Shown piece after piece: positions 47,049 to 56,481 of a stretch of DNA of 64,000 nucleotides; the stretch's first letter is position 1; each line of letters opens with the position of its first letter. The DNA comes from Alteromonas abrolhosensis (GTDB lineage Bacteria > Pseudomonadota > Gammaproteobacteria > Enterobacterales > Alteromonadaceae). The notes under the pieces were generated by a model, which did no database searches, was not told where the DNA came from, and worked only from the letters and a program-made list of their open reading frames with translations. Both the position numbers and the translations under genes were made by a program. The stretch is taken from assembly GCF_001953635.1 (NCBI RefSeq), contig NZ_MEJH01000004.1:248001-312000 (forward strand). Reading direction: 5' to 3'.

Positions 47049-47628
47049 CACGGCGCAGCTTAAACAATTGGTAGAGGCAGCAATATTTGTTGCTGATAAA
47101 CCTATTTCAAAGCAGCATTTAAAAGAAACGGTACTCAATGAGTTTACCGTCGCTGATAGAACCTTGAGTAAGGTGATTAACGAGCTAAAGTTAGACTATC
47201 AGCCAAGAGGCATTCAATTGGTGGAAGTAGCAAGTGGCTATCGCTTTCAATCGTTAGATGCGTTAAGCCCGTGGTTAAGCAAATTGTGGCAGGAAAATGC
47301 GCCAAAGTATTCTAGAGCAATGCTCGAAACCTTGGCACTCATTGCCTATCGTCAACCTATAACCCGCGGAGAAATAGAGCAGGTAAGGGGCGTGGCGGTA
47401 AGCAGTAATATTATAAAGACACTCACAGAACGAGACTGGGTAAAGGTAGTAGGTCACAAAGAAGTGCCTGGGCGACCAGCACTTTATGCAACTACCAAAG
47501 GCTTCTTAGACTATTTTTCGATGACGTCGTTGAGCGATTTGCCCAATGCTGATGCTTTCGAAAACATGGCTGAAAGCGTTGCGTCAGACTCGCCGCTTAA
47601 GGTGTTAAATGAGGCACCGTCTGAATAG
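47035..47628 (+). CDS. scpB: Segregation and condensation protein B
   Basis: Winged-helix partner of ScpA. LVEAAIFVADKPIS, LETLALIAYRQPITRGEIEQVRGV in pieces, and GRPALYATTKGFLDYF identify ScpB. ATG 47035 is preferred to GTG 47029 because AGGTG is then well placed. Translation is coupled to scpA. Note that gammaproteobacteria with MukB usually lack this pair; the window shows the SMC-ScpAB type. Confidence 0.93.
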   Translation: MKKINTAQLKQLVEAAIFVADKPISKQHLKETVLNEFTVADRTLSKVINELKLDYQPRGIQLVEVASGYRFQSLDALSPWLSKLWQENAPKYSRAMLETLALIAYRQPITRGEIEQVRGVAVSSNIIKTLTERDWVKVVGHKEVPGRPALYATTKGFLDYFSMTSLSDLPNADAFENMAESVASDSPLKVLNEAPSE

Positions 47629-47667
47629 ACCGTGCGACCGTAAACAAGCAATTAAAGAGTGAAACCC

Positions 47668-48564
47668 ATGACTGAAAAGTTGCAAAAAGTACTGGCTAAC
47701 CAAGGGCTAGGCTCGCGACGAGAAATGGAACGTTGGATTGAAGAAGGCCGAGTATCGGTCGATGGCACCAAAGCGACATTAGGAGATAGAGTTGATCACA
47801 CTGCACAAATCCGTGTTGATGGTCATTTGTTATCTCGTCAAACAGAACAGCCAATTTGCCGAGTGTTGATGTACAACAAACCCGAAGGTGAATTGTGTAG
47901 CCGTCACGACCCTGAAGGTCGCGATACGGTATTTGACCGTCTACCCGCTATTCGATTAGGGCGCTGGATCACCGTTGGTCGTCTAGACATGAACACCAGT
48001 GGCCTGCTGTTATTTACCAACGATGGTGAACTAGCCAACCGCCTAATGCACCCAAAATGTGAAGTAGAACGCGAGTACGCAGTGCGTGTATTCGGTGAGG
48101 TAACGGGCAAAACGCTACATACCCTTCAAAAAGGTGTAGAGCTGGAAGACGGCGAAGCAAAGTTCCTGACAATTTCAGGTGCGCCTACGCCGCAGCATGC
48201 TGAAGATGAAAGCATGAACCGTTGGTACAACGTAACGTTGAAAGAAGGGCGTAACCGCGAAGTGCGTCGTCTTTGGGAGTCGCAAGGCGTGCAGGTTAGC
48301 CGCCTGATCCGTGTTAAGTATGGCCCCATTGAACTGCAAAAGCGTCTACCGCAAGGTGCGTGGGTAGAACTAGGGTTAGAAGACGTGAACGCGCTTCGTA
48401 GCCATGTTCAACTGCCGGATGAAACGCAAACTATGGTTAATGTACGCCAGGGCAAACTTGACCACGCGCGTTTAAGTCGCATGCGTCGCTCGGTTAAAAA
48501 GCATAAAGTGCGTAAGCAACAAGGCTTAAATAAACGAGCTGGGCGTCCCGCCAAACGTAAGTAA
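47668..48564 (+). CDS. rluB: 23S rRNA pseudouridine(2605) synthase RluB
   Basis: Modifies U2605 of 23S rRNA. N-terminal S4 domain ([22 protein letters not shown] in overview), then catalytic Asp in [17 protein letters not shown]. The C-terminus is a basic tail ([20 protein letters not shown]) typical of RluB. ATG 47668 is chosen over GTG 47659. It follows scpB by 39 bases. Confidence 0.93.
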   Translation: MTEKLQKVLANQGLGSRREMERWIEEGRVSVDGTKATLGDRVDHTAQIRVDGHLLSRQTEQPICRVLMYNKPEGELCSRHDPEGRDTVFDRLPAIRLGRWITVGRLDMNTSGLLLFTNDGELANRLMHPKCEVEREYAVRVFGEVTGKTLHTLQKGVELEDGEAKFLTISGAPTPQHAEDESMNRWYNVTLKEGRNREVRRLWESQGVQVSRLIRVKYGPIELQKRLPQGAWVELGLEDVNALRSHVQLPDETQTMVNVRQGKLDHARLSRMRRSVKKHKVRKQQGLNKRAGRPAKRK

Positions 48565-48599
48565 TAGTTAATTTATTCTTGACGTGTAAGTGATTACTC

Positions 48600-48631
48600 A
48601 AAGCCGCAAGCGTTCGCTAGCGGCTTTTTTA
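48600..48631 (+). terminator. Terminator after rluB
   Basis: Stem AAAGCCGC/GCGGCTTT, extendable into AAGCG/CGCTA, followed by T6, 36 bases after the rluB stop. Confidence 0.88.
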
Positions 48632-48792
48632 TTTCAGTGACGTGCATTATTCAACTTAATCACTAGGTTTGTCTCCCATTTAATTCTGATTTCAGTCACG
48701 ATGATTACGATCTTCTTTCTAAGCGTTGGCGTAGCAAAGTGTGAAGCTGCTACGTCAAGTAGTGTAAGACAAACACGGAAAAGGAGAGAGTA

Positions 48793-49596
48793 ATGAAAGA
48801 TATGCCTCAGTTAGGAATGGGAACGTTTCGATTGAAAGGTGACGAGGCCCGTGAGTCAGTCAGTAAAGCGCTAGAGGTTGGTTTCAGACACATTGATACC
48901 GCACAATTTTATGACAACGAAGCACAAGTCGGCGATGCCATAAAAACCAGCGGGCTTGATAGAAGCGAACTGTTTGTCACCACCAAGGTGTGGCACGAGT
49001 CATTGGGCGATGCCCACTTTATTCCAAGTGTTCACGAAAGCTTAGAAAAGCTGAAGCTAGAATATGTTGATTTGCTTCTTATTCATTGGCCATATCCTGG
49101 CACTGATATTTCACTCGAAAGTTACTTAGGCAATCTTGCGAAGGCGAAAGAGCAAGGGCTTACTCGTCATATTGGGGTGTCTAATTTCACTATTGATTTG
49201 TTAGATAAGGCCGAAAAGGTTCTTGGTAAAGGCGAGATTTACACCAACCAAATTGAAATCCATCCTTTCATGCAAAATAAGAAAGTCGTTGAAGCGTGTA
49301 AGGAAAAAGGCATAAAAGCGACTGCATATATGCCATTTGCGGTAGGAAAAGTAATGAAGGACGAAACTTTATTGCGAATAGCGCAAAACCACGATGCGAC
49401 GCCAGCGCAAGTTGTTCTGGCGTGGATGGAGAAACGTCACATTTACGCAATCCCTTCATCAACCAGTAAAGTACACTTGGCAGAGAATTTAGCTTACGGT
49501 GGTGTACATTTAACTGATTCAGAGCTCGCGCTTATTGATGATCTTGATAACGGCGACCGAATTGTAAACCCAGATTTTGCTCCAGACTGGGATTAA
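48793..49596 (+). CDS. Aldo/keto reductase (2,5-diketogluconate reductase type)
   Basis: NADPH-dependent carbonyl reductase of 267 residues. The AKR tetrad is visible: Asp in RHIDTAQFYDNE, Tyr in the same segment, Lys in VTTKVWHES, and His in LLLIHWPYPG. Coenzyme motif IPSSTSKVHLAENL is late. It resembles DkgB. A strong AAGGAG precedes the ATG. The gene stands alone; the natural substrate is unknown. Confidence 0.9.
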   Translation: MKDMPQLGMGTFRLKGDEARESVSKALEVGFRHIDTAQFYDNEAQVGDAIKTSGLDRSELFVTTKVWHESLGDAHFIPSVHESLEKLKLEYVDLLLIHWPYPGTDISLESYLGNLAKAKEQGLTRHIGVSNFTIDLLDKAEKVLGKGEIYTNQIEIHPFMQNKKVVEACKEKGIKATAYMPFAVGKVMKDETLLRIAQNHDATPAQVVLAWMEKRHIYAIPSSTSKVHLAENLAYGGVHLTDSELALIDDLDNGDRIVNPDFAPDWD

Positions 49597-49680
49597 CTAT
49601 TTATAGAGAGCGTTTGTCTTTAGACTACTAAGGGGATAGCGTTTAATTTTACCTAGCTCTGTGTACTGGGCTAAAATCAG

Positions 49681-49710
49681 GGGCCGCCTTTGAGGTACTG
49701 ATGGCGGCCC
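49681..49710. terminator. Stem-loop between convergent genes
   Basis: GGGCCGCC/GGCGGCCC, 8-base GC-rich stem with a 14-base loop. It has no T run, so function as a terminator is uncertain. Confidence 0.45.
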
Positions 49711-49782
49711 TTGAAGAGTGTTTGAATTACCGGTTCAGATTAAATCAATAGATGAGGTTTTGTAATAACTCATTAAAAAGCG

Positions 49783-50355
49783 TTACACGCTTTGTTCGGG
49801 CTGCTCTATTTCTTTGATGACTTTGGCTGGGTTCCCGCCTATGACCACATTGTCCCCAAAAGACTTGGTTACGACTGCGCCAGAGGCCACAACCACATTG
49901 TCTCCCAACGTCACACCAGGGTTTATGACCGCCATGCCACCAATCCAGCAGTTGTCGCCAATAGCTATAGGCTTGGCAATCTCGATGCCAGTTGCCCTAT
50001 GTACAGGATCTAATGGGTGCGTAGCGGTGTACAAACCGACTTGAGGCGCAATCATGCAGTTATCACCTATCGTGACCTTCGCTGCATCTAAAATCACACA
50101 ATTGAAGTTAGCGAAAAAGTTCTCGCCTACGTGAATATTTTCGCCGTAATCGCATTTGAATGAAGACTCGATGTAAAGCCTTTTTCCAGTACTACCAAAC
50201 AGCTCTTTTAATATTCTTGTACGCTTTTTGTGGTCGCTTTGACAAGTTGCGTTGAGCTCGTCTAATTGCATTCGGCATTGCTTGCGCAATGCCGATAATG
50301 TTTTGTCTGACGGATAGTATAAATCGCCAGCAAGCATCTTTTCTTGTTCAGTCAT
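49783..50355 (-). CDS. Maltose/galactoside O-acetyltransferase family protein
   Basis: Left-handed beta-helix acetyltransferase of 190 residues like Maa or LacA. The N-terminal helical part (MTEQEKMLAGDLYYPSD) is the Maa type; the hexapeptide repeats follow, with the catalytic His in YTATHPLDP and the late WIGGMAVINPGVTLGDN. Acetyl-CoA donor; sugar acceptor uncertain. Confidence 0.9.
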   Translation of the reverse strand: MTEQEKMLAGDLYYPSDKTLSALRKQCRMQLDELNATCQSDHKKRTRILKELFGSTGKRLYIESSFKCDYGENIHVGENFFANFNCVILDAAKVTIGDNCMIAPQVGLYTATHPLDPVHRATGIEIAKPIAIGDNCWIGGMAVINPGVTLGDNVVVASGAVVTKSFGDNVVIGGNPAKVIKEIEQPEQSV

Positions 50356-50396
50356 GTCATTCCGAAACGTTAGGCTTAGATATTCGAGCCGATACG

Positions 50397-51068
50397 TTAC
50401 TGTGCACCACCGTAGCTTACAACGACTTTTTGCTTTAACTCATCACTTTCAATGTCTAGGTTAACAGGGCGGTGCAAAACAATGCTGCCGTCCACAGTAA
50501 CCGATGCACTAATCGATAGAGTAGGTTTGTTATCAGATTTTTTGCCCCAAGAACTCTCGCTTTCTTTATATACGATATCGCCTAAAACATGAGAAGAGCC
50601 AGATAAAGTAATATCGCCGTTGAGTGTTTTGATGTGTTTTTCAATGGTTGTATCAACGGCTGTTATGTCTCCATTCACTGTTTCAACGCTACCACCAATT
50701 GTACTTTGTGTAGGAAGCGTAACATTTCCATTTACAGTTTCTACGCCCTTAAGCACACTGAGGTGTGAAGCTGCACTTACATCGCCATTTACAATATCGA
50801 TATTTCGGACAGACACATGGCTACCCATTTCAAGATTGCCGTTAACGATACTGACTTCATCCGCGCCACCATGATCGCTAATTTCCACATTGCCATTAAC
50901 AGAAGAAATATCGCCAGCGTGCTTCCCTTCAGCTATGTCAATATTGCCTAGAATAGAACTGAAGTCACTGCCTTCTAATGCACTAGCGTCGCCAACATGG
51001 ATAACGCAGCCCGTAAGTAATGAAGCTGATAGCAGCATAGCAGCACTGGCAATAATAGACTTTTTCAT
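50397..51068 (-). CDS. Lipoprotein with repeated VNGN/VNGD beta-solenoid-like segments
   Basis: A lipobox LLTGC gives Cys21 as the lipidated residue, so it is probably membrane-anchored. From residue 35 to 160 the pattern ISSVNGNVEI, VSIVNGNLEM, IDIVNGDVSA, VETVNGNVTL, VETVNGDITA, IKTLNGDITL repeats about every 20 residues, suggesting a parallel beta-solenoid. The family resembles polymer-forming or DUF4097-like adhesin proteins; the function is not known. A diverged dispersed-word copy lies at 50807 in the opposite orientation to most genic copies. Confidence 0.75.
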   Translation of the reverse strand: MKKSIIASAAMLLSASLLTGCVIHVGDASALEGSDFSSILGNIDIAEGKHAGDISSVNGNVEISDHGGADEVSIVNGNLEMGSHVSVRNIDIVNGDVSAASHLSVLKGVETVNGNVTLPTQSTIGGSVETVNGDITAVDTTIEKHIKTLNGDITLSGSSHVLGDIVYKESESSWGKKSDNKPTLSISASVTVDGSIVLHRPVNLDIESDELKQKVVVSYGGAQ

Positions 51069-51356
51069 ATTCTTATATCCTAAAGTGTTTGGTGAGTGTG
51101 ATAAATAACACGCTTATGTCACTGTGTTATATCATTTTTTTCTAAAGTTTTACTGAAATCTTTACCTGCATAGTAAGTGTTATCATATTTCGTGCCACTC
51201 ATTAAAATTCAATGTAATCATGGGGTTATACAGTTTTTACAACAATCTAAAACTTCTAAGTTAGTGAAATTCTTCACTAAATTGCCTCATCGACTAACGC
51301 ATCGCGAATCTGACCAATTCACTATTCGATTATTAAAATAAAGCATGGTACAGGAA

Positions 51357-51555
51357 TGGACAGACACTTGCTAACAGTTGCAGAAGCGCCAGCAGTACAG
51401 GAATGTACAGGAATGGACAGTCACTCATTAGTCAGTGCCTGAATGACAATGAGATGGAGGTTAGGATGCCTGAATAGCAAAGGGACTAAATATAATCATT
51501 TAAGTGTGTGTCCAGAGGGGACAGGTAAAAAGTGGATTATTTGAGTGTGTGTCCG
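51357..51555. repeat. Dispersed-word cluster in a 681-base gene-free region
   Basis: Forward GGACAGACACT at 51358 and GGACAGTCACT at 51415; reverse AGTGTGTGTCC at 51503 and 51544. Around it, AGTACAGGAATG occurs twice (near 51345 and 51395), indicating local duplication of about 50 bases. 51069-51749 lies between divergent genes and holds no supported gene. Confidence 0.88.
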
Positions 51556-51749
51556 GCAAGGACAGGTTGAAAAGTAAATGCTGGGCTTTTTTGAATAGGC
51601 CTGGTGTTTGCATTCTTAAAAGTGAATATGGGAAGCTGGCGGCTCTAGGCTTTCTGTGTTTGTTTCCCCTGAAAGAGCTTCTTGCTAAGGAAGTCGGTGC
51701 AGTGCAAATCGGTCTCAATGCTGGACGAATATTTTGAATGGAGTAGTAG

Positions 51750-53036
51750 ATGCAGGACAAATACACGCAGTTAAACAAGGCGAAAAGGCTAGCTTTGGCC
51801 TGTTTAATTTTTGCTGCAAGTGTTTTTATCGGAACAATATTAATTCCAAAATTTTATTCAAGTTTGGAAGGAGCATGGTGGCTGGGGCTTATTAAAATGG
51901 CCAGCGAGGCGGCGCTTATCGGCGGCCTTGCTGATTGGTTTGCCGTAACTGCACTGTTTAAGCCAATACCTGCTCAATACCCCATTCCGCACACCAATAT
52001 CGTAGCAAGCAACAAGTCTGTTATTGCTAATAACTTGTCTTTGTTCGTTAAAGAGAAATTTTTTCATCCTGAAGCGATAGAACGTCTTATTCGAAACAGT
52101 GACCCAGCCAAAGGCGCAGGAAGATGGTTGTCACAAGAGAGAAACGCTACCCGGTTAAGTCGCTTTCTATGTGATGCTTTTGCAGGTGTTCTCCGCGTGC
52201 TTGATGATAAACCTGTTAAAGCATTTATCACTAAAACAGCACAGAAGGGCATTAACCAACTTGATCTTAGACAGTTGATGGCGACCTCGTTGGGCGCTGT
52301 GACGAAAGAACGTCAGCACCAGGTTGTCCTTGATAGAGTGCTGGGAAAACTGGCCAAACTGCTCGCAGAGCCAGAAACCCAAGTTTACATAGCAGACACT
52401 TTAGTGGTTTGGTTGAAAACCGAATACAGTCGTATTGAAAAGTTATTACCCTCTAGCTGGTTAAGCGAGCAGGGGGCGTTAATTGCGGTTAAAGCTGTTT
52501 CAAGTATCTTAGACGATATATATGCGGATGAGCACCACCCCATCCGCCATGCGTTTGACGAGCAAGTACATGAATTTCTTTATGAATTACAGCACAGTCC
52601 GTTAATGGAGAAAAAGGTTAACAACTTCCGCGAAAAAATTATCAACGACCCAGCGTTAAACGCATACGTTCAGCAGTCATGGGCTAAGTTTCATCAATGG
52701 TTGTTAGCGGCTCTTGAAGAGCCAAATGGTAAAGCTGAGACCAAAGTATCTGGACTTCTAAAGGACTTGGGCACCACGTTAACGCAAGACAGTGAGCTAG
52801 CAAAAGCGTTCAATAAGCACATTGGAGAAGCGGCTAAATATATGGCGCCTGAGTTGGCTGAATTTCTAACCCGTCACATTCGCGACACCATCATTAGTTG
52901 GGATGAACGTGAAATGGCTGAGCAGGTAGAGTTGAATATTGGCCGCGATCTTCAAAAAGTTCGCATAAACGGCACGATCGTAGGCGGGTTGATAGGTGCA
53001 ATATTGTTTGGCATAGAGGCACTGCTTGGCCTCTAG
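51750..53036 (+). CDS. DUF445 family membrane protein (YjiN-like)
   Basis: A 428-residue protein with an N-terminal membrane helix at about 13-33, the conserved GGLADWFAVTALFKPIP at about residue 58, a long helical middle and a C-terminal membrane helix (GGLIGAILFGIEALLGL). This is the DUF445 layout. Function unknown; SD GGAG is 8-10 bases upstream of the ATG. Confidence 0.88.
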   Translation: MQDKYTQLNKAKRLALACLIFAASVFIGTILIPKFYSSLEGAWWLGLIKMASEAALIGGLADWFAVTALFKPIPAQYPIPHTNIVASNKSVIANNLSLFVKEKFFHPEAIERLIRNSDPAKGAGRWLSQERNATRLSRFLCDAFAGVLRVLDDKPVKAFITKTAQKGINQLDLRQLMATSLGAVTKERQHQVVLDRVLGKLAKLLAEPETQVYIADTLVVWLKTEYSRIEKLLPSSWLSEQGALIAVKAVSSILDDIYADEHHPIRHAFDEQVHEFLYELQHSPLMEKKVNNFREKIINDPALNAYVQQSWAKFHQWLLAALEEPNGKAETKVSGLLKDLGTTLTQDSELAKAFNKHIGEAAKYMAPELAEFLTRHIRDTIISWDEREMAEQVELNIGRDLQKVRINGTIVGGLIGAILFGIEALLGL

Positions 53037-53046
53037 CCGCAATTCA

Positions 53047-53070
53047 AAGCAATGCCATATGGCATTGCTT
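53047..53070. repeat. Perfect 24-base palindrome after the DUF445 gene
   Basis: AAGCAATGCCAT and its exact reverse complement with no spacer, 10 bases after the stop codon. It may end transcription between the convergent genes, although no T run follows, or bind a dimeric protein. Confidence 0.8.
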
Positions 53071-53156
53071 GACCCTCGCTTTTTAACTCTAAGCTCGGAA
53101 TAAACTGCACTTTGTTTTAAATAGTATTTGTCGGCCACAAAAAACAAGAAAAACGC

Positions 53157-53810
53157 CTATTTTGCCGATAGCGCAAAGACTAAATTATCAGCGTCTACTT
53201 TGCCTTTCAAACCGCCTTCAAGCACCGAGCGCTCTAACCTTTGAATGTTGTAGTCCGCTGAATAAAGAGCGTCGACGGTTTTTTCGTTTACGCTAAAGGG
53301 AGGGCCGGCCATTTCATCCTGGTCATACTCGAAAGAAATGATTAGCTGGGGGGCGCATTGAGTAATGGCCATTAAATGCGCAGCATATTGCTCGCGAAGC
53401 GGGCTAGGCAGCGCGACTAAAGCGGCTCTATCGTAAATGCCCTTAACGTCACCTAAGTCGCTTGATGTAAGTTTAAAGATATCACCTACGTAAATGGCTA
53501 AACCGTCTTTAGCGTAAATTTTACCGTTGGAAGTAGTGGTAACGGTAGGCTCTACACCTAGCTCTTCAAACAGCTGTATAATAGCCACTTCGCTTAGCTC
53601 AGCACCAACTACTTCACAACCTTGAGCTAGTAGCCAACCAATGTCACGGGTCTTACCACAAAGTGGGACAAATATGCGGCTTGATGATGAGCTAGGGCTA
53701 TCGTCGCCAATCAAAAAAGATGAATATTTTACGAGAAGCGCATTGCCCTCAGGCTCGTGAAATCCAATTTCATTTTTTTGCCATTTACTGTGCCAAAAAC
53801 TGTGTTCCAT
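53157..53810 (-). CDS. tpm: Thiopurine S-methyltransferase
   Basis: SAM-dependent methyltransferase of 217 residues, known in bacteria for thiopurine and selenite/tellurite methylation. FWHSKWQKNEIGFHEPEGN (in overview), VPLCGKTRDIGWLLAQG and VVGAELSE match bacterial Tpm. A Ser-rich stretch of five Ser near residue 40 is unusual. It faces the DUF445 gene. Confidence 0.92.
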   Translation of the reverse strand: MEHSFWHSKWQKNEIGFHEPEGNALLVKYSSFLIGDDSPSSSSSRIFVPLCGKTRDIGWLLAQGCEVVGAELSEVAIIQLFEELGVEPTVTTTSNGKIYAKDGLAIYVGDIFKLTSSDLGDVKGIYDRAALVALPSPLREQYAAHLMAITQCAPQLIISFEYDQDEMAGPPFSVNEKTVDALYSADYNIQRLERSVLEGGLKGKVDADNLVFALSAK

Positions 53811-53878
53811 ATAGACCTCAATTGGGTAAGCGACATATTTCTAAAAACAGGCGTCTTTAAGAAGGGTATTAGAAACAA

Positions 53879-53908
53879 AAAAAGGTAGCGTGAAATCGCT
53901 ACCTTTTT
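53879..53908 (-). terminator. Terminator after bamE
   Basis: Stem AAAAAGGTAGCG/CGCTACCTTTTT with a 6-base loop, followed by T on the minus strand. Confidence 0.9.
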
Positions 53909-53916
53909 AAAATTGC

Positions 53917-54273
53917 TTAGTTATCAAGCGGTGTGTTGAAGTCTTCAGATAGTTCGAAGTCACCTTCAACCGTTGTCACTTTGTTGTCCACAAAGTTAAT
54001 CACCATTTGCTTTTGAAAATCTTCGCCACGTTTTTCCATACCGCGCTTCATATCGTAAACATAGTACCATGTGTCATCGTCGAACGAGTCTTGAACAACG
54101 GGGTTACCTAGTACATAGACTACTTGTTCTTTTGTCATCCCAACGCGCAGCTTCTCAACGTCTCTTTGATCCAAGAAGTTACCCTGAGGAACGTCGATTC
54201 GATAAATCCAGTTCGAGCAAGCGGTTGATGTTAGTGTGATACCAAGAATTACTATTAGGTGTTGCAACTTCAT
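53917..54273 (-). CDS. bamE: Outer membrane assembly lipoprotein BamE
   Basis: Lipoprotein of the BAM complex that inserts outer-membrane proteins. Lipobox TSTAC at residue 19, then YRIDVPQGNF, LRVGMTKEQV, VLGNPVVQDSF and WYYVYD, all BamE hallmarks. It lies downstream of recN on the same strand, a common gammaproteobacterial order. Confidence 0.95.
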   Translation of the reverse strand: MKLQHLIVILGITLTSTACSNWIYRIDVPQGNFLDQRDVEKLRVGMTKEQVVYVLGNPVVQDSFDDDTWYYVYDMKRGMEKRGEDFQKQMVINFVDNKVTTVEGDFELSEDFNTPLDN

Positions 54274-54397
54274 GCGTTAATTTGTCCAGTATTGCCTTTG
54301 TTAGTGTCAAAGAATTTCGCTAGAGCAAAATTCGAGACTGTTTTATTGCAAGCGCGAAGGCATGCTACATTGACAACTATGACCAATCAACTGCATT

Positions 54398-56083
54398 TTA
54401 GTTCGATGCTGCGCTTTTAAGCAGTTCTTTTGCATTCGCTAGCGCCGATTTGGTTACTTTGTCACCAGCTAGCAGCCTTGCCAGCTCATCGATTCTGTCT
54501 TGTTTAGTCAGTGCTAACATTTGCGTTTCAGTACTTTCCCCATCGGTAAGTTTGGTTACAAACAGTTGATTGTGCGCTTGCGCCGCTACTTGAGGTAAGT
54601 GCGTCACACACATTACTTGCGATTGCTTACCTAATTTACGTAAAAGCCCGCCTACGATCGATGCTGTAGGACCGCTAATACCCGTATCAACTTCATCAAA
54701 AATCATTGTGGGTGTGGCATGATTGCCGCTCGCTATAACCTGAATAGCCAGCCCTATACGAGAGAGTTCACCACCTGATACCACTTTTTCTAGCTTATCA
54801 GCATCTTGACCAGGGTTAGTAGACACTCTAAATTCGACGGCATCTAGCCCCGTACTTACAGGCTTTTTAAGCTCGTCGTACTGAATTTGAATATCCACTT
54901 TGGCATGGGGCATATTCATTTGACGAATTTGAGCTTCAATATCTTCACTTAGCTTAGTTGCTGCACGCTGTCTGCTCTCAGAGAGTCCTTTAGTCGCAGT
55001 TAAATAGGTTGCACGTGCATCTTCTACTTCACCTTCAAGCGTACCTAATAGTGTTTCCTGTTCTGAGAGCGAATTGAACTCGGCGGCTAACTCTTGGTGA
55101 TGTTGATATAGCCCTTCAGGCATCACTGTGTGCTTGCGAGCAAGTTCCATAGCCTTCGCATAGCGCGCTTCAACTTGCTGTAAGCGAAGCGGGTCTATTT
55201 CTAAATGATCGCAATAGCTTCGAAGTTCTCCTGCTGCTTCTTCTACTTGAATTGCCGCATCATTAAGTAAGGCAATAATTGGCGTTAAGCTAGCGTCGTG
55301 GGCCTCTAGTTCGCCAAGACGTTCAATGCTACTTTGAATAACCGATAGAGCATTACCTTCATCGCTTTCATACAAATTGTACACACTGGTCTGGGCCTGT
55401 TCTAAAAGGCTTTGGCCATTGCTCAGACGTTTGTGTTCTATTTCTAACTCTTCAAACTCACCTTCCTCAATGGCAAATTCATCGAGTTCTTGCACTTGAT
55501 AGGTTAATAGCTGAATTCTATCCTCGCGCTGCTGGGCTTGCTCTTGAAGCGCTTTTAGGGTGCGTTGTTTGTCGCGCCAAATTGAATAGGTCTCTTTAAC
55601 TTGGGCTAACATGTCGTCATGCTTGGCGTAGCCATCGACTAGCTCTCTTTGATGGTCTTCTTTGAGCAATTGCAAATGAGTATTTTGACCGTGAATAGCC
55701 AGCAAAAACTGCCCTAAGCCTTTTAATTGCTGAAGGGAAGCGGGAATGCCGTTGATAAAGGCTTTTGATCGGCCTTCTTTTGAAATAACTCTGCGAATAA
55801 AGCAGCTATTCTCATCTTCGTCTGAGGTGAGCTCATGTTCATCGAGGAAGGCTTTAGCTAATGCATTTCCGTTTAAAGAAAAGTGAGCGATGATCTCCGC
55901 TTTTGCACTACCTTTTCTCACCGCATTTGCGTCGGCACGCTCGCCCAAGCACAAGCTTAAAGCGTCAATAGCAATTGACTTACCCGCACCGGTTTCACCG
56001 GTTATAGCAGTCAACCCGTTTTCCAGTTGAACTGATAATTGTTTTACAACAGCAAAATTAGAAATAGAAAGATGCGCTAACAT
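54398..56083 (-). CDS. recN: DNA repair protein RecN
   Basis: SMC-like ATPase of double-strand-break repair. Walker A GETGAGKS near residue 30, long coiled-coil middle (about 150-360), signature VSGGELSR and Walker B MIFDEVDTGISG. I use ATG 56083 (MLAHLSISNFAVV), which is the family start; the frame is open to 56107. Two LexA-box-like sequences lie directly upstream. Confidence 0.95.
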   Translation of the reverse strand: MLAHLSISNFAVVKQLSVQLENGLTAITGETGAGKSIAIDALSLCLGERADANAVRKGSAKAEIIAHFSLNGNALAKAFLDEHELTSDEDENSCFIRRVISKEGRSKAFINGIPASLQQLKGLGQFLLAIHGQNTHLQLLKEDHQRELVDGYAKHDDMLAQVKETYSIWRDKQRTLKALQEQAQQREDRIQLLTYQVQELDEFAIEEGEFEELEIEHKRLSNGQSLLEQAQTSVYNLYESDEGNALSVIQSSIERLGELEAHDASLTPIIALLNDAAIQVEEAAGELRSYCDHLEIDPLRLQQVEARYAKAMELARKHTVMPEGLYQHHQELAAEFNSLSEQETLLGTLEGEVEDARATYLTATKGLSESRQRAATKLSEDIEAQIRQMNMPHAKVDIQIQYDELKKPVSTGLDAVEFRVSTNPGQDADKLEKVVSGGELSRIGLAIQVIASGNHATPTMIFDEVDTGISGPTASIVGGLLRKLGKQSQVMCVTHLPQVAAQAHNQLFVTKLTDGESTETQMLALTKQDRIDELARLLAGDKVTKSALANAKELLKSAASN

Positions 56084-56103
56084 AACCACACTCGAAAAGT
56101 TGA

Positions 56104-56142
56104 ACATGATGATATATACAGTAACTGATAATATATACAGTA
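56104..56142 (-). promoter_or_regulatory. Two LexA-box-like sites upstream of recN
   Basis: On the minus strand, TACTGTATATATTATCAGTT (plus 56123-56142) and TACTGTATATATCATCATGT (plus 56104-56123) are close to the TACTGTATATATATACAGTA consensus, sharing the left half fully. Adjacent sites upstream of recN are normal for strong SOS control. Confidence 0.85.
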
Positions 56143-56481
56143 TTTTTTCTGTGTAAAGTTAAGTCGTAAATATTTTACTTAAAAATTAAAGTGGATTGTG
56201 AAAAGTTCTAATAAATCAATATCATACACAACATTTAAAAAGGGTGGTTATGAGTAACCTATTAATAAAAGGCTGCGCTAGGTGCGTTCGTTACGTGGTT
56301 ATACAGTAGTAAATTAGCTCAATGTTAAGTAGCTGAGTAACTCAAAAGCTAGCGGTGAAGAATTCCACAACGCAGTAGAGAACCAGATAGCAAAAAGGAG
56401 AGCGTAAGCTCTCCTTAAAATTCAATTTCAATTAAATAGCAGATAGTCCGAATGACTATGTTGTTTACCAGCAATTATACA
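56143..56481. other. Intergenic region recN-dps with dps terminator
   Basis: No gene is seen. A hairpin AAGGAGAGC/GCTCTCCTT with loop GTAA at 56394-56416 is followed on the minus strand by TTTTTGC and ends dps. The stretch 56143-56390 is AT-rich and otherwise without features that I can name. Confidence 0.6.
56394..56416 (-). terminator. Terminator after dps
   Basis: AAGGAGAGC/GCTCTCCTT, 9-base stem with a 4-base loop, T run on the minus strand. Confidence 0.85.

Noticed and set aside
21793..51309. Shared 17-base segment ACTAACGCATCG(A/C)GAAT at 21793 and 51293
   Set aside because: One mismatch in 17 bases between two places is expected several times by chance in 64 kb.
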